6,963 bases of DNA from Muribaculaceae bacterium. Its GTDB lineage: Bacteria > Bacteroidota > Bacteroidia > Bacteroidales > Muribaculaceae. Under the pieces are notes generated by a model. That model did not search any database. It was not told the DNA's origin and saw only the letters and a program-made list of their open reading frames with translations. A program made the translations under genes and the position numbers. How positions within the stretch are numbered: position 1 is the stretch's first letter; each line of letters opens with the position of its first letter. Positions 1 to 6,592 of the stretch are shown piece by piece. The stretch lies in assembly GCA_029052265.1 (NCBI GenBank), contig JAIDJJ010000065.1, positions 1-6,963 on the forward strand, read 5' to 3'.

Positions 1-27
1 GACACCATATCTTATTTCTTTCTCCAT
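1..27 (-). CDS. Probable 5' end of a minus-strand gene, truncated at the window edge
   Basis: An ATG on the minus strand (bases 27-25) opens a frame that runs off the left edge as MEKEIRYGV. Nine codons cannot identify a product and carry no homology signal. The case for a real start is positional: a good Bacteroides-type promoter lies just upstream (47-78) and a strong terminator separates this spot from the GH92 gene. The predicted leader is only about 14 nt. The stretch could equally be untranslated leader or spacer. Function is unknown. Confidence 0.35.
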
Positions 28-46
28 ACCCGTTATGTTTTAACTG

Positions 47-78
47 CAAATATACAACAAACTCACCAACAATCCAAC
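47..78 (-). promoter_or_regulatory. Bacteroides-type (sigma-ABfr) promoter reading leftward
   Basis: On the minus strand, bases 54-47 read TATATTTG, an exact match to the Bacteroides -7 consensus TAnnTTTG. Bases 78-75 read GTTG, three of four matches to the -33 box TTTG, and 20 nt separate the two boxes, within the usual 19-21. Transcription would start near base 41 and run left into the putative gene at the edge. The consensus is established knowledge; its use here is inferred. Confidence 0.45.
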
Positions 79-121
79 CTGTATGCCGCTCTTTCTCGCC
101 GGGTTGCAAGGGGATAAATGT

Positions 122-161
122 AAAAACGGATAGAGCCGTGAATATGGCGCTATCCGTTTTT
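122..161 (-). terminator. Intrinsic terminator after the GH92 gene, possibly bidirectional
   Basis: Bases 122-133 (AAAAACGGATAG) pair perfectly with 150-161 (CTATCCGTTTTT). After one A/G mismatch (134/149), three more G-C pairs close at 135-137 with 146-148, leaving an 8-nt loop (138-145). Read on the minus strand, the stem begins about 30 nt past the GH92 stop codon and ends in a U run. The A and T flanks are symmetrical, so it could also stop transcripts arriving from the left on the plus strand. Confidence 0.85.
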
Positions 162-191
162 GATCGAATATGTAGGTTGTTTGCTTAAGAA

Positions 192-2510
192 TTACTTTTC
201 TTTTGAGAAAGAGTAGGGAGCCGACTCTGCGGAAGTGCCGCGCGACGTATTGGGTTCGGACGACATATCGAAGCTTAGTTTGGCACCGTTTGTGAGCTGT
301 TCGTGAGTCACATAGTTGAGGTCGTGATTGCTGCCGTTCAATTTCATAGAATTGATATAGCGGTTGTCACGGCTGTTGGCAGGTGCATCAATCTCGACAG
401 TCTTCCCGTTTTCAAGTTTAAGCTTCATATTCTTGAATAGCGGGGTTCCCAAAGCATATTCACCGCTGCCGGGGCATACAGGATAGAATCCAAGAGCAGA
501 GAATACATACCATGCAGATGTCTGACCGTTGTCTTCATCACCGCAATATCCGTCGGGATTGGCATTATACATCTTGTCCATCACCTCACGGATCCATTTC
601 TGAGCCTTCCAAGGCTCTCCTGACCAGTCGTATAGATATATCATGTGCTGGATAGGCTGGTTGCCGTGAGCATAATTGCCCATATTCATGATCTGCATTT
701 CGCGGATCTCATGAATCACTGCGTTATAGTAGCTCTCGTCGAAAATCGGCGGAACAGAGAATACGGAGTCAAGCATATTGTTGAAATCCTTGTTGCCTCC
801 CATGAGGTCGATCAGACCTTGCGGGTCGTGGAATACAGACCATGTATAGTGCCATGAATTTCCTTCAGTAAACGCATCGCCCCATTTCAGAGGGTTGAAC
901 GGAGACTGGAATTGACCGTCCTTGTTCTTGCCGCGCATGAGTTTGTGTTCAGGATCGAACAGGTTTTTATAGTTCATTGCATGCTTCTTGAACGGGGCAA
1001 GTTCCGCTTCGCTCTTGCCGAGGCTTTTACCGAGTTGATATATGCACCAGTCGTCGTAAGCATATTCAAGAGTACGGGCGGCATTCTCTTTGATGTTGAC
1101 GTCGTAAGGTACATATCCGAGAGAGTCATAATATTCATGCCCCCAGCGTCCTGTGGATGAAACCTGAGGGTGTACTTTGGAGGTGCCGCTCACGACAGCT
1201 TCCCAAAGGGTCTCCATATCTTTTTCAGGAACCTTTACGCCCTTGAGCCATGCATCGGCAACTACAGATGCGGAATTGTTGCCCACCATGCAGCCACGGT
1301 GTCCCGGGCTTGCCCATTCGGGAAGGAAGCCGCTTTCGCGGTAAGCATTGGCGAGACCTTCCTGCATTTTCTCGTTCATAGAGGGATATGCAAGGTTTAG
1401 AAGAGGGAAAAGGCAACGGAAAGTATCCCAGAAACCGGTGTCGGTAAACATATAGCCGGGCAACACTTCCCCATTGTAAGGACTATAATGCACGGGTTCC
1501 CCTTTTTCATTTATTTCATAGAAGCTGCGGGGGAAAAGCACCGAACGATAAAGGCAGGAATAGAATGTGCGCAGACGGTCAATGTCGTTGTCTTCCACCT
1601 CAAACACTCCGAGCACATCATTCCAGCGCTGGCGTCCTTCGCTTTTGATACGTTCAAAATCGCCGTCACCGAGCTCTTTCATGTTCAGGGATGCCTGTTC
1701 GGGGCTGATGAAAGATGACGCCACCTTAGCGTTTACCACCTGTCCTTTGCCTGTCTTGAATCCGATAATGGCACCGGCGTGGTTTCCTTCCACACTTTTG
1801 CGACCTTCCTCAAGGTTGCCGTTGTCAAGCACAGTTGAGGTATATGTGAATGGGGTGTCGAAGACAATCTCGAAATAGTTTTTGAAGTTCTCAGGGACAC
1901 CGCCACTGTTTTTTGTGGTATAGCCGATGATTTTATTCTCTTCCGGAATCACAGTTACGGAAGATCCATTGTCCATCGCGTCGACCACAACATAGCTCTG
2001 ATTGTCCGGGAATGTGAACCGCATTGCAGCCGCACGCTCGGTGGGAGCCACTTCCGCCACCACATCATGGTCGGCGAGATACACCTTATAATAGTAAGGG
2101 CGGGCTTCCTCCGCTTTGTGGGAGAACCATGACGCGCGCTGATCCTGATCGAAGACGGGAGTGCCGGTCACGGGCATTATTGAGAACTGTCCGTAATCGT
2201 TGATCCATGGGCTTGGCTGATGTGTCTGTTTAATACCGCGTATCTTGTCGGCATCATAGGTATATGCCCATCCGTCGCCCATTTTGCCTGTCTGAGGGGT
2301 CCAGAAGTTCATGCCCCAGGGGAGAGCAGTGGCAGGATAAGTGTTGCCGGTAGAGAGGGAATGCTTGGATTGTGTGCCCACAAGAGTGCTCACATAATCT
2401 ACAGGATCGGAATCCGGTCTGTTGCCGCTGCCTGTGGTTCCGCAGCTCGAAACCGCAGCCGCCGTCAGCGACAGCGCGACAAATTTCATGAATTGGGATG
2501 AGGTTAGCAT
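192..2510 (-). CDS. GH92 exo-alpha-mannosidase lipoprotein, probably alpha-1,2-specific
   Basis: This 772-residue protein should be a calcium-dependent inverting exo-alpha-mannosidase of family GH92 that removes terminal alpha-mannose. It has the family's two domains: an N-terminal beta-sandwich (about 38-300, with GNTYPATALPWG at 55-66) and an (alpha/alpha)6 barrel (about 310-760). Barrel motifs include GFWDTF (359-364), FTEGNSWHYTW (547-557), HGNQP (615-619) and GDEDNGQTSAWYV (from 657). From memory of B. thetaiotaomicron BT3990, acid E533 and base residues D642/D644 map at a constant offset of 16 to E549, D658 and D660. The +1-subsite pair H584/E585 maps to H600/E601, which favours alpha-1,2 linkages. 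The leader has a VSSC lipobox (Cys23). Start M1 is supported by AGGA 7 nt upstream; M8 (base 2489) gives a tidier signal peptide. The gene stands alone, divergent from the plus-strand operon. Family call is firm; linkage specificity is inferred. Confidence 0.95.
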   Translation of the reverse strand: MLTSSQFMKFVALSLTAAAVSSCGTTGSGNRPDSDPVDYVSTLVGTQSKHSLSTGNTYPATALPWGMNFWTPQTGKMGDGWAYTYDADKIRGIKQTHQPSPWINDYGQFSIMPVTGTPVFDQDQRASWFSHKAEEARPYYYKVYLADHDVVAEVAPTERAAAMRFTFPDNQSYVVVDAMDNGSSVTVIPEENKIIGYTTKNSGGVPENFKNYFEIVFDTPFTYTSTVLDNGNLEEGRKSVEGNHAGAIIGFKTGKGQVVNAKVASSFISPEQASLNMKELGDGDFERIKSEGRQRWNDVLGVFEVEDNDIDRLRTFYSCLYRSVLFPRSFYEINEKGEPVHYSPYNGEVLPGYMFTDTGFWDTFRCLFPLLNLAYPSMNEKMQEGLANAYRESGFLPEWASPGHRGCMVGNNSASVVADAWLKGVKVPEKDMETLWEAVVSGTSKVHPQVSSTGRWGHEYYDSLGYVPYDVNIKENAARTLEYAYDDWCIYQLGKSLGKSEAELAPFKKHAMNYKNLFDPEHKLMRGKNKDGQFQSPFNPLKWGDAFTEGNSWHYTWSVFHDPQGLIDLMGGNKDFNNMLDSVFSVPPIFDESYYNAVIHEIREMQIMNMGNYAHGNQPIQHMIYLYDWSGEPWKAQKWIREVMDKMYNANPDGYCGDEDNGQTSAWYVFSALGFYPVCPGSGEYALGTPLFKNMKLKLENGKTVEIDAPANSRDNRYINSMKLNGSNHDLNYVTHEQLTNGAKLSFDMSSEPNTSRGTSAESAPYSFSKEK

Positions 2511-2668
2511 TTTGAGTTCCTAAAAAGAATTTGGATGTTTGTAAATCAAATACTGAAGTTGTTTCCACTTTTTTACGGAGATTGATTTTCTTATGGCTTT
2601 TACATTCAAAAGACCTCTTTCCCAATCTTCCGCCATCTTTCCGGTCGGTTTTTAACCTTTCATCGGTC

Positions 2669-2684
2669 GTTTAGCCCGCTAAAC
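2669..2684. repeat. Perfect 6-4-6 inverted repeat, operator or small hairpin candidate
   Basis: GTTTAG-CCCG-CTAAAC is a perfect dyad with a 4-nt centre, about 160 bp upstream of the GH92 start and about 275 bp upstream of the preferred start of the plus-strand gene. Its size and symmetry would suit a dimeric repressor operator. It could also fold as a short hairpin in the GH92 leader. No regulator family is identified, and a dyad this short can arise by chance. Confidence 0.35.
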
Positions 2685-2797
2685 TCCCTCTTCAAGTTTC
2701 AAAACCGCCTCGAAAATCTGACGAAATCTTGAAAAAGAAAAAAGTTTAAACAACTTCATGTCGTAAAATTAAGAAATCCCCGACTCATATGTGTGTA

Positions 2798-2805
2798 TAT
2801 GTTTG
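2798..2805 (+). promoter_or_regulatory. Candidate -7 box for the plus-strand operon
   Basis: TATGTTTG matches the Bacteroides -7 consensus TAnnTTTG exactly and would start transcription near 2811, about 150 nt before the preferred start codon. No TTTG-like -33 box is present at the expected distance (about 2774-2778), so the match may be chance or activator-dependent. A weaker alternative, TTACTTTG, lies at 2878-2885, also without a well-placed -33 box. Confidence 0.25.
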
Positions 2806-2958
2806 CCAAATTTGTATACAATGACGGATAAATACTTATTTGGCAGAGTCTAAAACAATAATTCGGTTAATGTTGGTTTACTTTGCGACAAGAACTAATC
2901 CCGGCTGTACAGGTATGTCATGTTCAGACCTGCCAGTCAAAAAAGATTATCCACAACC

Positions 2959-5175
2959 ATGAAATTGAAAAGAACCACACATCTTTCCTCTCCGTCAAAA
3001 CGGCACATGGCTGCCTTCCCCATATTGCTGGCATCATTGGTCTCTGCACAGGGATTGATGGCAGATGACAATGTAAAAACCACATTCCAGACCTCACGGG
3101 AATGGCGCCCGACAATCGACAACCGTGCCGATGCCGTGATGGTGTATGGAGTAGGAGGAAATCCTTCCGACCGGGAAGGGAACAGAAATTTCGAGAACCG
3201 GGTGAAAAGCTGGCGAGACAGAGGGTACACGGTACATTTCATGACCGGTATTGCATGGGGAGAATATCAGGATTATTTTACCGGCAAGTGGGACGGTAAA
3301 TCTCACCTTGACGAGGGACAGGTGACTGCAAAGGGCGACACCATATGGCATGGACATCTTGTGCCGTATATCGTTCCATCCATGAATTTCCTTAAATATA
3401 TGAAGGAGGCGCATGTGAAACGGGTTATAGATGCAGGAATAGATGCCATATTTATGGAGGAGCCTGAGTTTTGGGCGCGTTCAGGATATAGCGACGCATT
3501 TAAAAAAGAATGGAAGGAGTATTACGGTACGGAATGGCAGGCGCAGCATGAATCGCCGGAAGCCACTTATCTTGCCAACAAGTTGAAATATCATCTTTAT
3601 TACCGTGCCCTCAACGAGGTGTTTACTTATGCCAAGGAATATGGCAAGAGCCTCGGAAGGGATATAAAATGTTATGTCCCCACCCATTCATTGGTGAATT
3701 ATTCCCAATGGCAGATCGTGAGTCCGGAGGCGAGCCTGGCTTCGCTTCCATGTGTCGACGGTTATATCGCGCAGGTATGGACAGGCACTTCCCGCGAACC
3801 GAATTATTATAACGGAAACTATCGCGAAAGGGTGTTTGAGACAGCTTTCCTTGAATACGGGTCGATGGAGTCTATGACAGCACCGACAGGAAGAAAGATG
3901 TTTTTCCTTACAGACCCGATCGAAGACCGTGCCAAAGACTGGGATGACTATAAACGCAACTATCAGGCGACGTTCACGGCAAAACTCCTGTATCCCGGTG
4001 TAGGCGATTATGAAGTGATGCCATGGCCTGAACGTATTTATGAAGGTCTTTACAAGGTTAGTGCCGACAGTGACGAGAAAACGAAAATACCGCGATTCTA
4101 TTCCACCCAGATGCAGGTGATGATAAACTCTCTCAACAAGATGCCTGTGGTCAAAGATAAGGTGTCGGGCAATCACGGCATTGGAGTGCTGATGTCAAAT
4201 TCACTTATGTTCCAGCGTTTCCCTCTTCATGAGGGGTATGACGATCCACAGCTTGCCAATTTCTATGGCATGGCTTTGCCGCTCGTGAAGCGCGGTGTGC
4301 CTGTCAAGACCGTGCATATAGAGAATCTTGGCTTCCCTGCCACTTTGGCGGATACGAAAGTGCTTGTGATGACATATTCCAATATGAAACCTCTTGATCC
4401 GGCGGCTCATTCCCATCTTGCGGACTGGGTAAAAAAGGGTGGTGTACTGTTGTTCTGCGGGTCGGACAAGGATCCCTTCCAGAAAGTGCCTGAATGGTGG
4501 TCGACAGGAGATAACTCTTATTCCGCTCCGTCGCAGCATCTGTTCTCCCTTATGGGTATGCCCGAAAATGCAGAAGAAGGTAGTTATAAAGTAGGGAAAG
4601 GCACAGTATATGTGATGCGGCATGATCCAAAGGAATTTATACTGTCGGAGAATGGTGACTCCGGGTTTATGAAGACACTTACCGGACTGTATGAGAAAGA
4701 TGCCAAGGGTGGCAGTCTGAAATTCAAGAACAATTATCTGTTGCACCGTGGGGAATACACACTCGCCGCTGTGGTGGATGAAAGTGTAAGCGACAGCCCG
4801 TTGTCTCTTAAAGGGAAATATATAGATATGTTTGACCCTACGCTCCCGATCATGAATGAAGTTAAGGTGACCCCGGGCAGTCAGGTGCTTTTGCTTGACC
4901 TTGACAATGTGAAAAAACCGAAGATGCCCCAGGTGCTTGCAGCATCGTTCCGGGAGAGTGATGAGGTGAGAGGTAAGAAGGATTATTCGTTTGTGGCAAA
5001 AAGCCCGGTTGATACCGACGGTATCGCACGTGTGCTTCTTCCTTCTGCGCCCAAGAGCGTCATGATAGATGGTGTTGAATCGCATGATCCCTCGGCATGG
5101 GATTCTTCCACACGCACTTATCTTATTAAATTCGACAATCATCCCGACGGCAGGAAGGTGACTTTCAGCTGGTGA
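2959..5175 (+). CDS. Secreted GH42-like multidomain putative glycoside hydrolase of unassigned family
   Basis: I cannot assign a named family. Numbering is from the upstream ATG at 2920 (751 residues). I prefer the start at 2959 (M14, MKLKRTTH), which leaves a shorter basic region before the hydrophobic segment (31-47); cleavage is likely near A43 or A48. No lipobox cysteine is present, so it is probably periplasmic or secreted. Residues about 70-400 look like a (beta/alpha)8 barrel: beta4 ends in IFMEEPEFW (177-185), beta5 holds CYVPTHS, beta6 DGYIAQVWTGT, beta7 MFFLTDPIEDR (327-337), then MPWPERIY. Candidate catalytic acids are E180/E181/E183 and D332/E335. Residues about 417-525 resemble the Rossmann or glutaminase-like domain of GH42 enzymes (IGVLMSNSLMF, then a GGVLLFCG strand), followed by beta-rich domains to residue 751. 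It sits 100 bp upstream of the GH76 gene, pointing to mannose-rich glycans. Substrate is unknown; a non-catalytic role is possible. Confidence 0.85.
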   Translation: MKLKRTTHLSSPSKRHMAAFPILLASLVSAQGLMADDNVKTTFQTSREWRPTIDNRADAVMVYGVGGNPSDREGNRNFENRVKSWRDRGYTVHFMTGIAWGEYQDYFTGKWDGKSHLDEGQVTAKGDTIWHGHLVPYIVPSMNFLKYMKEAHVKRVIDAGIDAIFMEEPEFWARSGYSDAFKKEWKEYYGTEWQAQHESPEATYLANKLKYHLYYRALNEVFTYAKEYGKSLGRDIKCYVPTHSLVNYSQWQIVSPEASLASLPCVDGYIAQVWTGTSREPNYYNGNYRERVFETAFLEYGSMESMTAPTGRKMFFLTDPIEDRAKDWDDYKRNYQATFTAKLLYPGVGDYEVMPWPERIYEGLYKVSADSDEKTKIPRFYSTQMQVMINSLNKMPVVKDKVSGNHGIGVLMSNSLMFQRFPLHEGYDDPQLANFYGMALPLVKRGVPVKTVHIENLGFPATLADTKVLVMTYSNMKPLDPAAHSHLADWVKKGGVLLFCGSDKDPFQKVPEWWSTGDNSYSAPSQHLFSLMGMPENAEEGSYKVGKGTVYVMRHDPKEFILSENGDSGFMKTLTGLYEKDAKGGSLKFKNNYLLHRGEYTLAAVVDESVSDSPLSLKGKYIDMFDPTLPIMNEVKVTPGSQVLLLDLDNVKKPKMPQVLAASFRESDEVRGKKDYSFVAKSPVDTDGIARVLLPSAPKSVMIDGVESHDPSAWDSSTRTYLIKFDNHPDGRKVTFSW

Positions 5176-5179
5176 TGGC

Positions 5180-5221
5180 TAATTTGTAATTTGTAATTCA
5201 TAATGCATAATTCATAATTGC
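5180..5221. repeat. Six tandem 7-bp repeats (TAATnnn)
   Basis: The spacer starts with six phased heptamers: TAATTTG, TAATTTG, TAATTCA, TAATGCA, TAATTCA and TAATTGC. They begin four bases after the stop of the upstream gene and fill 42 of the 100 spacer bases. TAAT is constant and the last three bases vary. The repeat does not fold into a good hairpin, so it is not an intrinsic terminator. It resembles short heptameric repeats dispersed between genes in many bacterial genomes; that comparison is from memory. The rest of the spacer (5222-5275) shows no recognisable promoter or terminator. Confidence 0.8.
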
Positions 5222-5275
5222 TCCTGATCGTGGTGCGAGTGAAGCGGGTGCAACTAAATTCAAAACTCATAAAAC

Positions 5276-6580
5276 ATGAAACTGATTCCATTTTCGATTA
5301 TAGCCGCATCTTTAATGGGAATGGCGGCTTGTGGCAGCCCTAAGTCTGCCGACAAGATAAACACGGCGTTTGAGGCATATGATGCTTTCAATACTGTTTT
5401 CCTTGATTCTACAAAATATATTTATAAGAACACTACGGCGGATTCAGCCGCTGTAGACCGCTGGGGAGGCGCGGCTGCAATATGGTGCCAGCCGATGTAT
5501 GCCGACATGGCAATGAACGCTATGCTGCTTGCCCGTGAGAACGGCGACAAAGAACGGGAAACACAATATCGCGATCTCGCCAATAAAATTCTTGACGGCA
5601 ATGTGGCGCATTATTTGAATTTTGATTTCGACAATAATGACACCAACAAAGGATGGTTCATATATGACGATATCCAATGGTGGACCATCACAATGGCAAG
5701 GGCTGCAAAGATACTCGGTAGAGATGATTGCCGTGAACTTGCCGAGAAAAGTTTTGCCCGGGTGTGGTATGGTTCCCCGCGTGTAGGTGACACCGGATCA
5801 TACGCTGATCCTGCAAAAGATTTGGGGGGTGGTATGTTCTGGCAATGGCAGCCGATCGAAAATCCTAACGCGAATGCGGCAGGCGACGGAAAGATGTCGT
5901 GCATTAATTTCCCGACAGTGGTTGCCGCAATGTTGCTGTATGATCTTGCCCCGGCTGACCGCAAGGGGGATGATAATCCGGAGACCTGGACAAATACATA
6001 CGGCTCGTTCACGCGTCCGCACTATGAGACAAAAGACCGTTATCTGGAGATGGCGAAGGAGATCTATGGATGGTCGGCAGAAAAACTGGGCGACATGCAG
6101 ACCGGTATGATTGTAGACAACCGTCATGGCGATTCACGTGGCGGACATCCGTTGCTATATAACCAGGGTACGTTTATCGGTGCCGCCTCTTTGCTTTATA
6201 AAGCCACCGGAGATTCTGTTTATCTCGACAATGCCAAGGCGGGCGCCGATTATTCTATCAATGAACTTTCCAAAGGGGGGTATCTTCCATGGGCACATAA
6301 TCCCAATAATCCTTATGACCAGGGGAGTCTTGAACAGGGTGTCTATCCAGCCATCTGGGCGCAGTATATGGATATCCTGATCAATGAATGTGGTCAGGAG
6401 CAATACAGGGATTTCATCAAGAAGAATATCACCGCCGGACTCGGCAACCGCAATGCTTCCGGTATATGCGACGGGGAATTGGGTGTTGCCACGCCTGACA
6501 GTGTGATGATAGGAAGCTATGCCGCTTCGTCGCTTCCTGCCCTTATGCTGCTTTTCCCGACTGAAGAAAGTTCAAAATAA
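5276..6580 (+). CDS. GH76 alpha-1,6-mannanase-type lipoprotein
   Basis: This 434-residue protein fits family GH76, whose members are mostly endo-acting enzymes cleaving alpha-1,6-mannan backbones such as that of yeast cell-wall mannan. The hallmark adjacent aspartates are in YDDIQWW (D131 and D132, nucleophile/acid-base pair), followed by GGGMFWQW (184-191) and YNQGTFIGAASLLYKATGD (295-313), all typical of the (alpha/alpha)6 barrel. Length matches the family. The leader MKLIPFSIIAASLMGMAAC ends in a lipobox-like MAAC with Cys19, predicting a membrane-anchored lipoprotein. Residues after the cysteine (GSPKSADK) lack the acidic run of Bacteroidota surface-export signals, so a periplasmic location is my guess. 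The ATG has the A-rich leader usual in Bacteroidota. The gene is 12 bp from the isomerase-like gene, so they are almost surely co-transcribed. Family call is strong; exact substrate is inferred. Confidence 0.92.
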   Translation: MKLIPFSIIAASLMGMAACGSPKSADKINTAFEAYDAFNTVFLDSTKYIYKNTTADSAAVDRWGGAAAIWCQPMYADMAMNAMLLARENGDKERETQYRDLANKILDGNVAHYLNFDFDNNDTNKGWFIYDDIQWWTITMARAAKILGRDDCRELAEKSFARVWYGSPRVGDTGSYADPAKDLGGGMFWQWQPIENPNANAAGDGKMSCINFPTVVAAMLLYDLAPADRKGDDNPETWTNTYGSFTRPHYETKDRYLEMAKEIYGWSAEKLGDMQTGMIVDNRHGDSRGGHPLLYNQGTFIGAASLLYKATGDSVYLDNAKAGADYSINELSKGGYLPWAHNPNNPYDQGSLEQGVYPAIWAQYMDILINECGQEQYRDFIKKNITAGLGNRNASGICDGELGVATPDSVMIGSYAASSLPALMLLFPTEESSK

Positions 6581-6592
6581 AAGAGATATCCT

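Larger units (their letters stand above)
2511..2958. promoter_or_regulatory. Divergent intergenic control region
   Basis: This stretch of about 450 bases separates the divergent GH92 gene and the plus-strand operon, so promoters for both should lie here. I see no convincing gene in it. It is AT-rich with A/T runs around 2734-2756. It contains a perfect 16-bp inverted repeat (2669-2684), a longer imperfect hairpin (TTCAAGTTTC at 2691-2700 with GAAA plus CTTGAA at 2723-2733), and one exact plus-strand -7 box (2798-2805). No exact minus-strand TAnnTTTG box for the GH92 gene was found by eye. A shared regulator site is plausible but not shown. Confidence 0.6.

Noticed and set aside
2254..2625. 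Minus-strand frame (123 codons) overlapping the GH92 start and the intergenic region
   Set aside because: It overlaps the GH92 signal peptide region in another frame, and its product shows no domain or signal.
2839..2885. TTTG at 2839-2842 paired with TTACTTTG at 2878-2885 as a promoter
   Set aside because: The spacing is 35 nt instead of 19-21, and the -7 box lacks the conserved A at its second position.
2920..2958. Upstream ATG at 2920 as the start of the unassigned enzyme
   Set aside because: Not excluded, since an AGG lies 6 nt upstream, but it gives about 30 residues before the hydrophobic core, longer than usual for a signal peptide. The ATG at 2959 is preferred.
3688..4176. Minus-strand open frame (162 codons) antisense to the same gene
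   Set aside because: Same reasoning: compositionally odd translation, no motif, full overlap with a well-supported coding region.
4201..5142. Long minus-strand open frame (313 codons) antisense to the unassigned enzyme
   Set aside because: It lies wholly inside the plus-strand gene, which has a signal peptide and coherent domain motifs. The antisense translation is rich in His, Cys, Ile and Arg, has no recognisable domain, and looks like a shadow of codon usage.
5180..5221. Heptamer array as an intrinsic terminator between the unassigned enzyme and GH76
   Set aside because: The units are direct repeats without a GC-rich stem or a following U run, so no terminator hairpin is supported.
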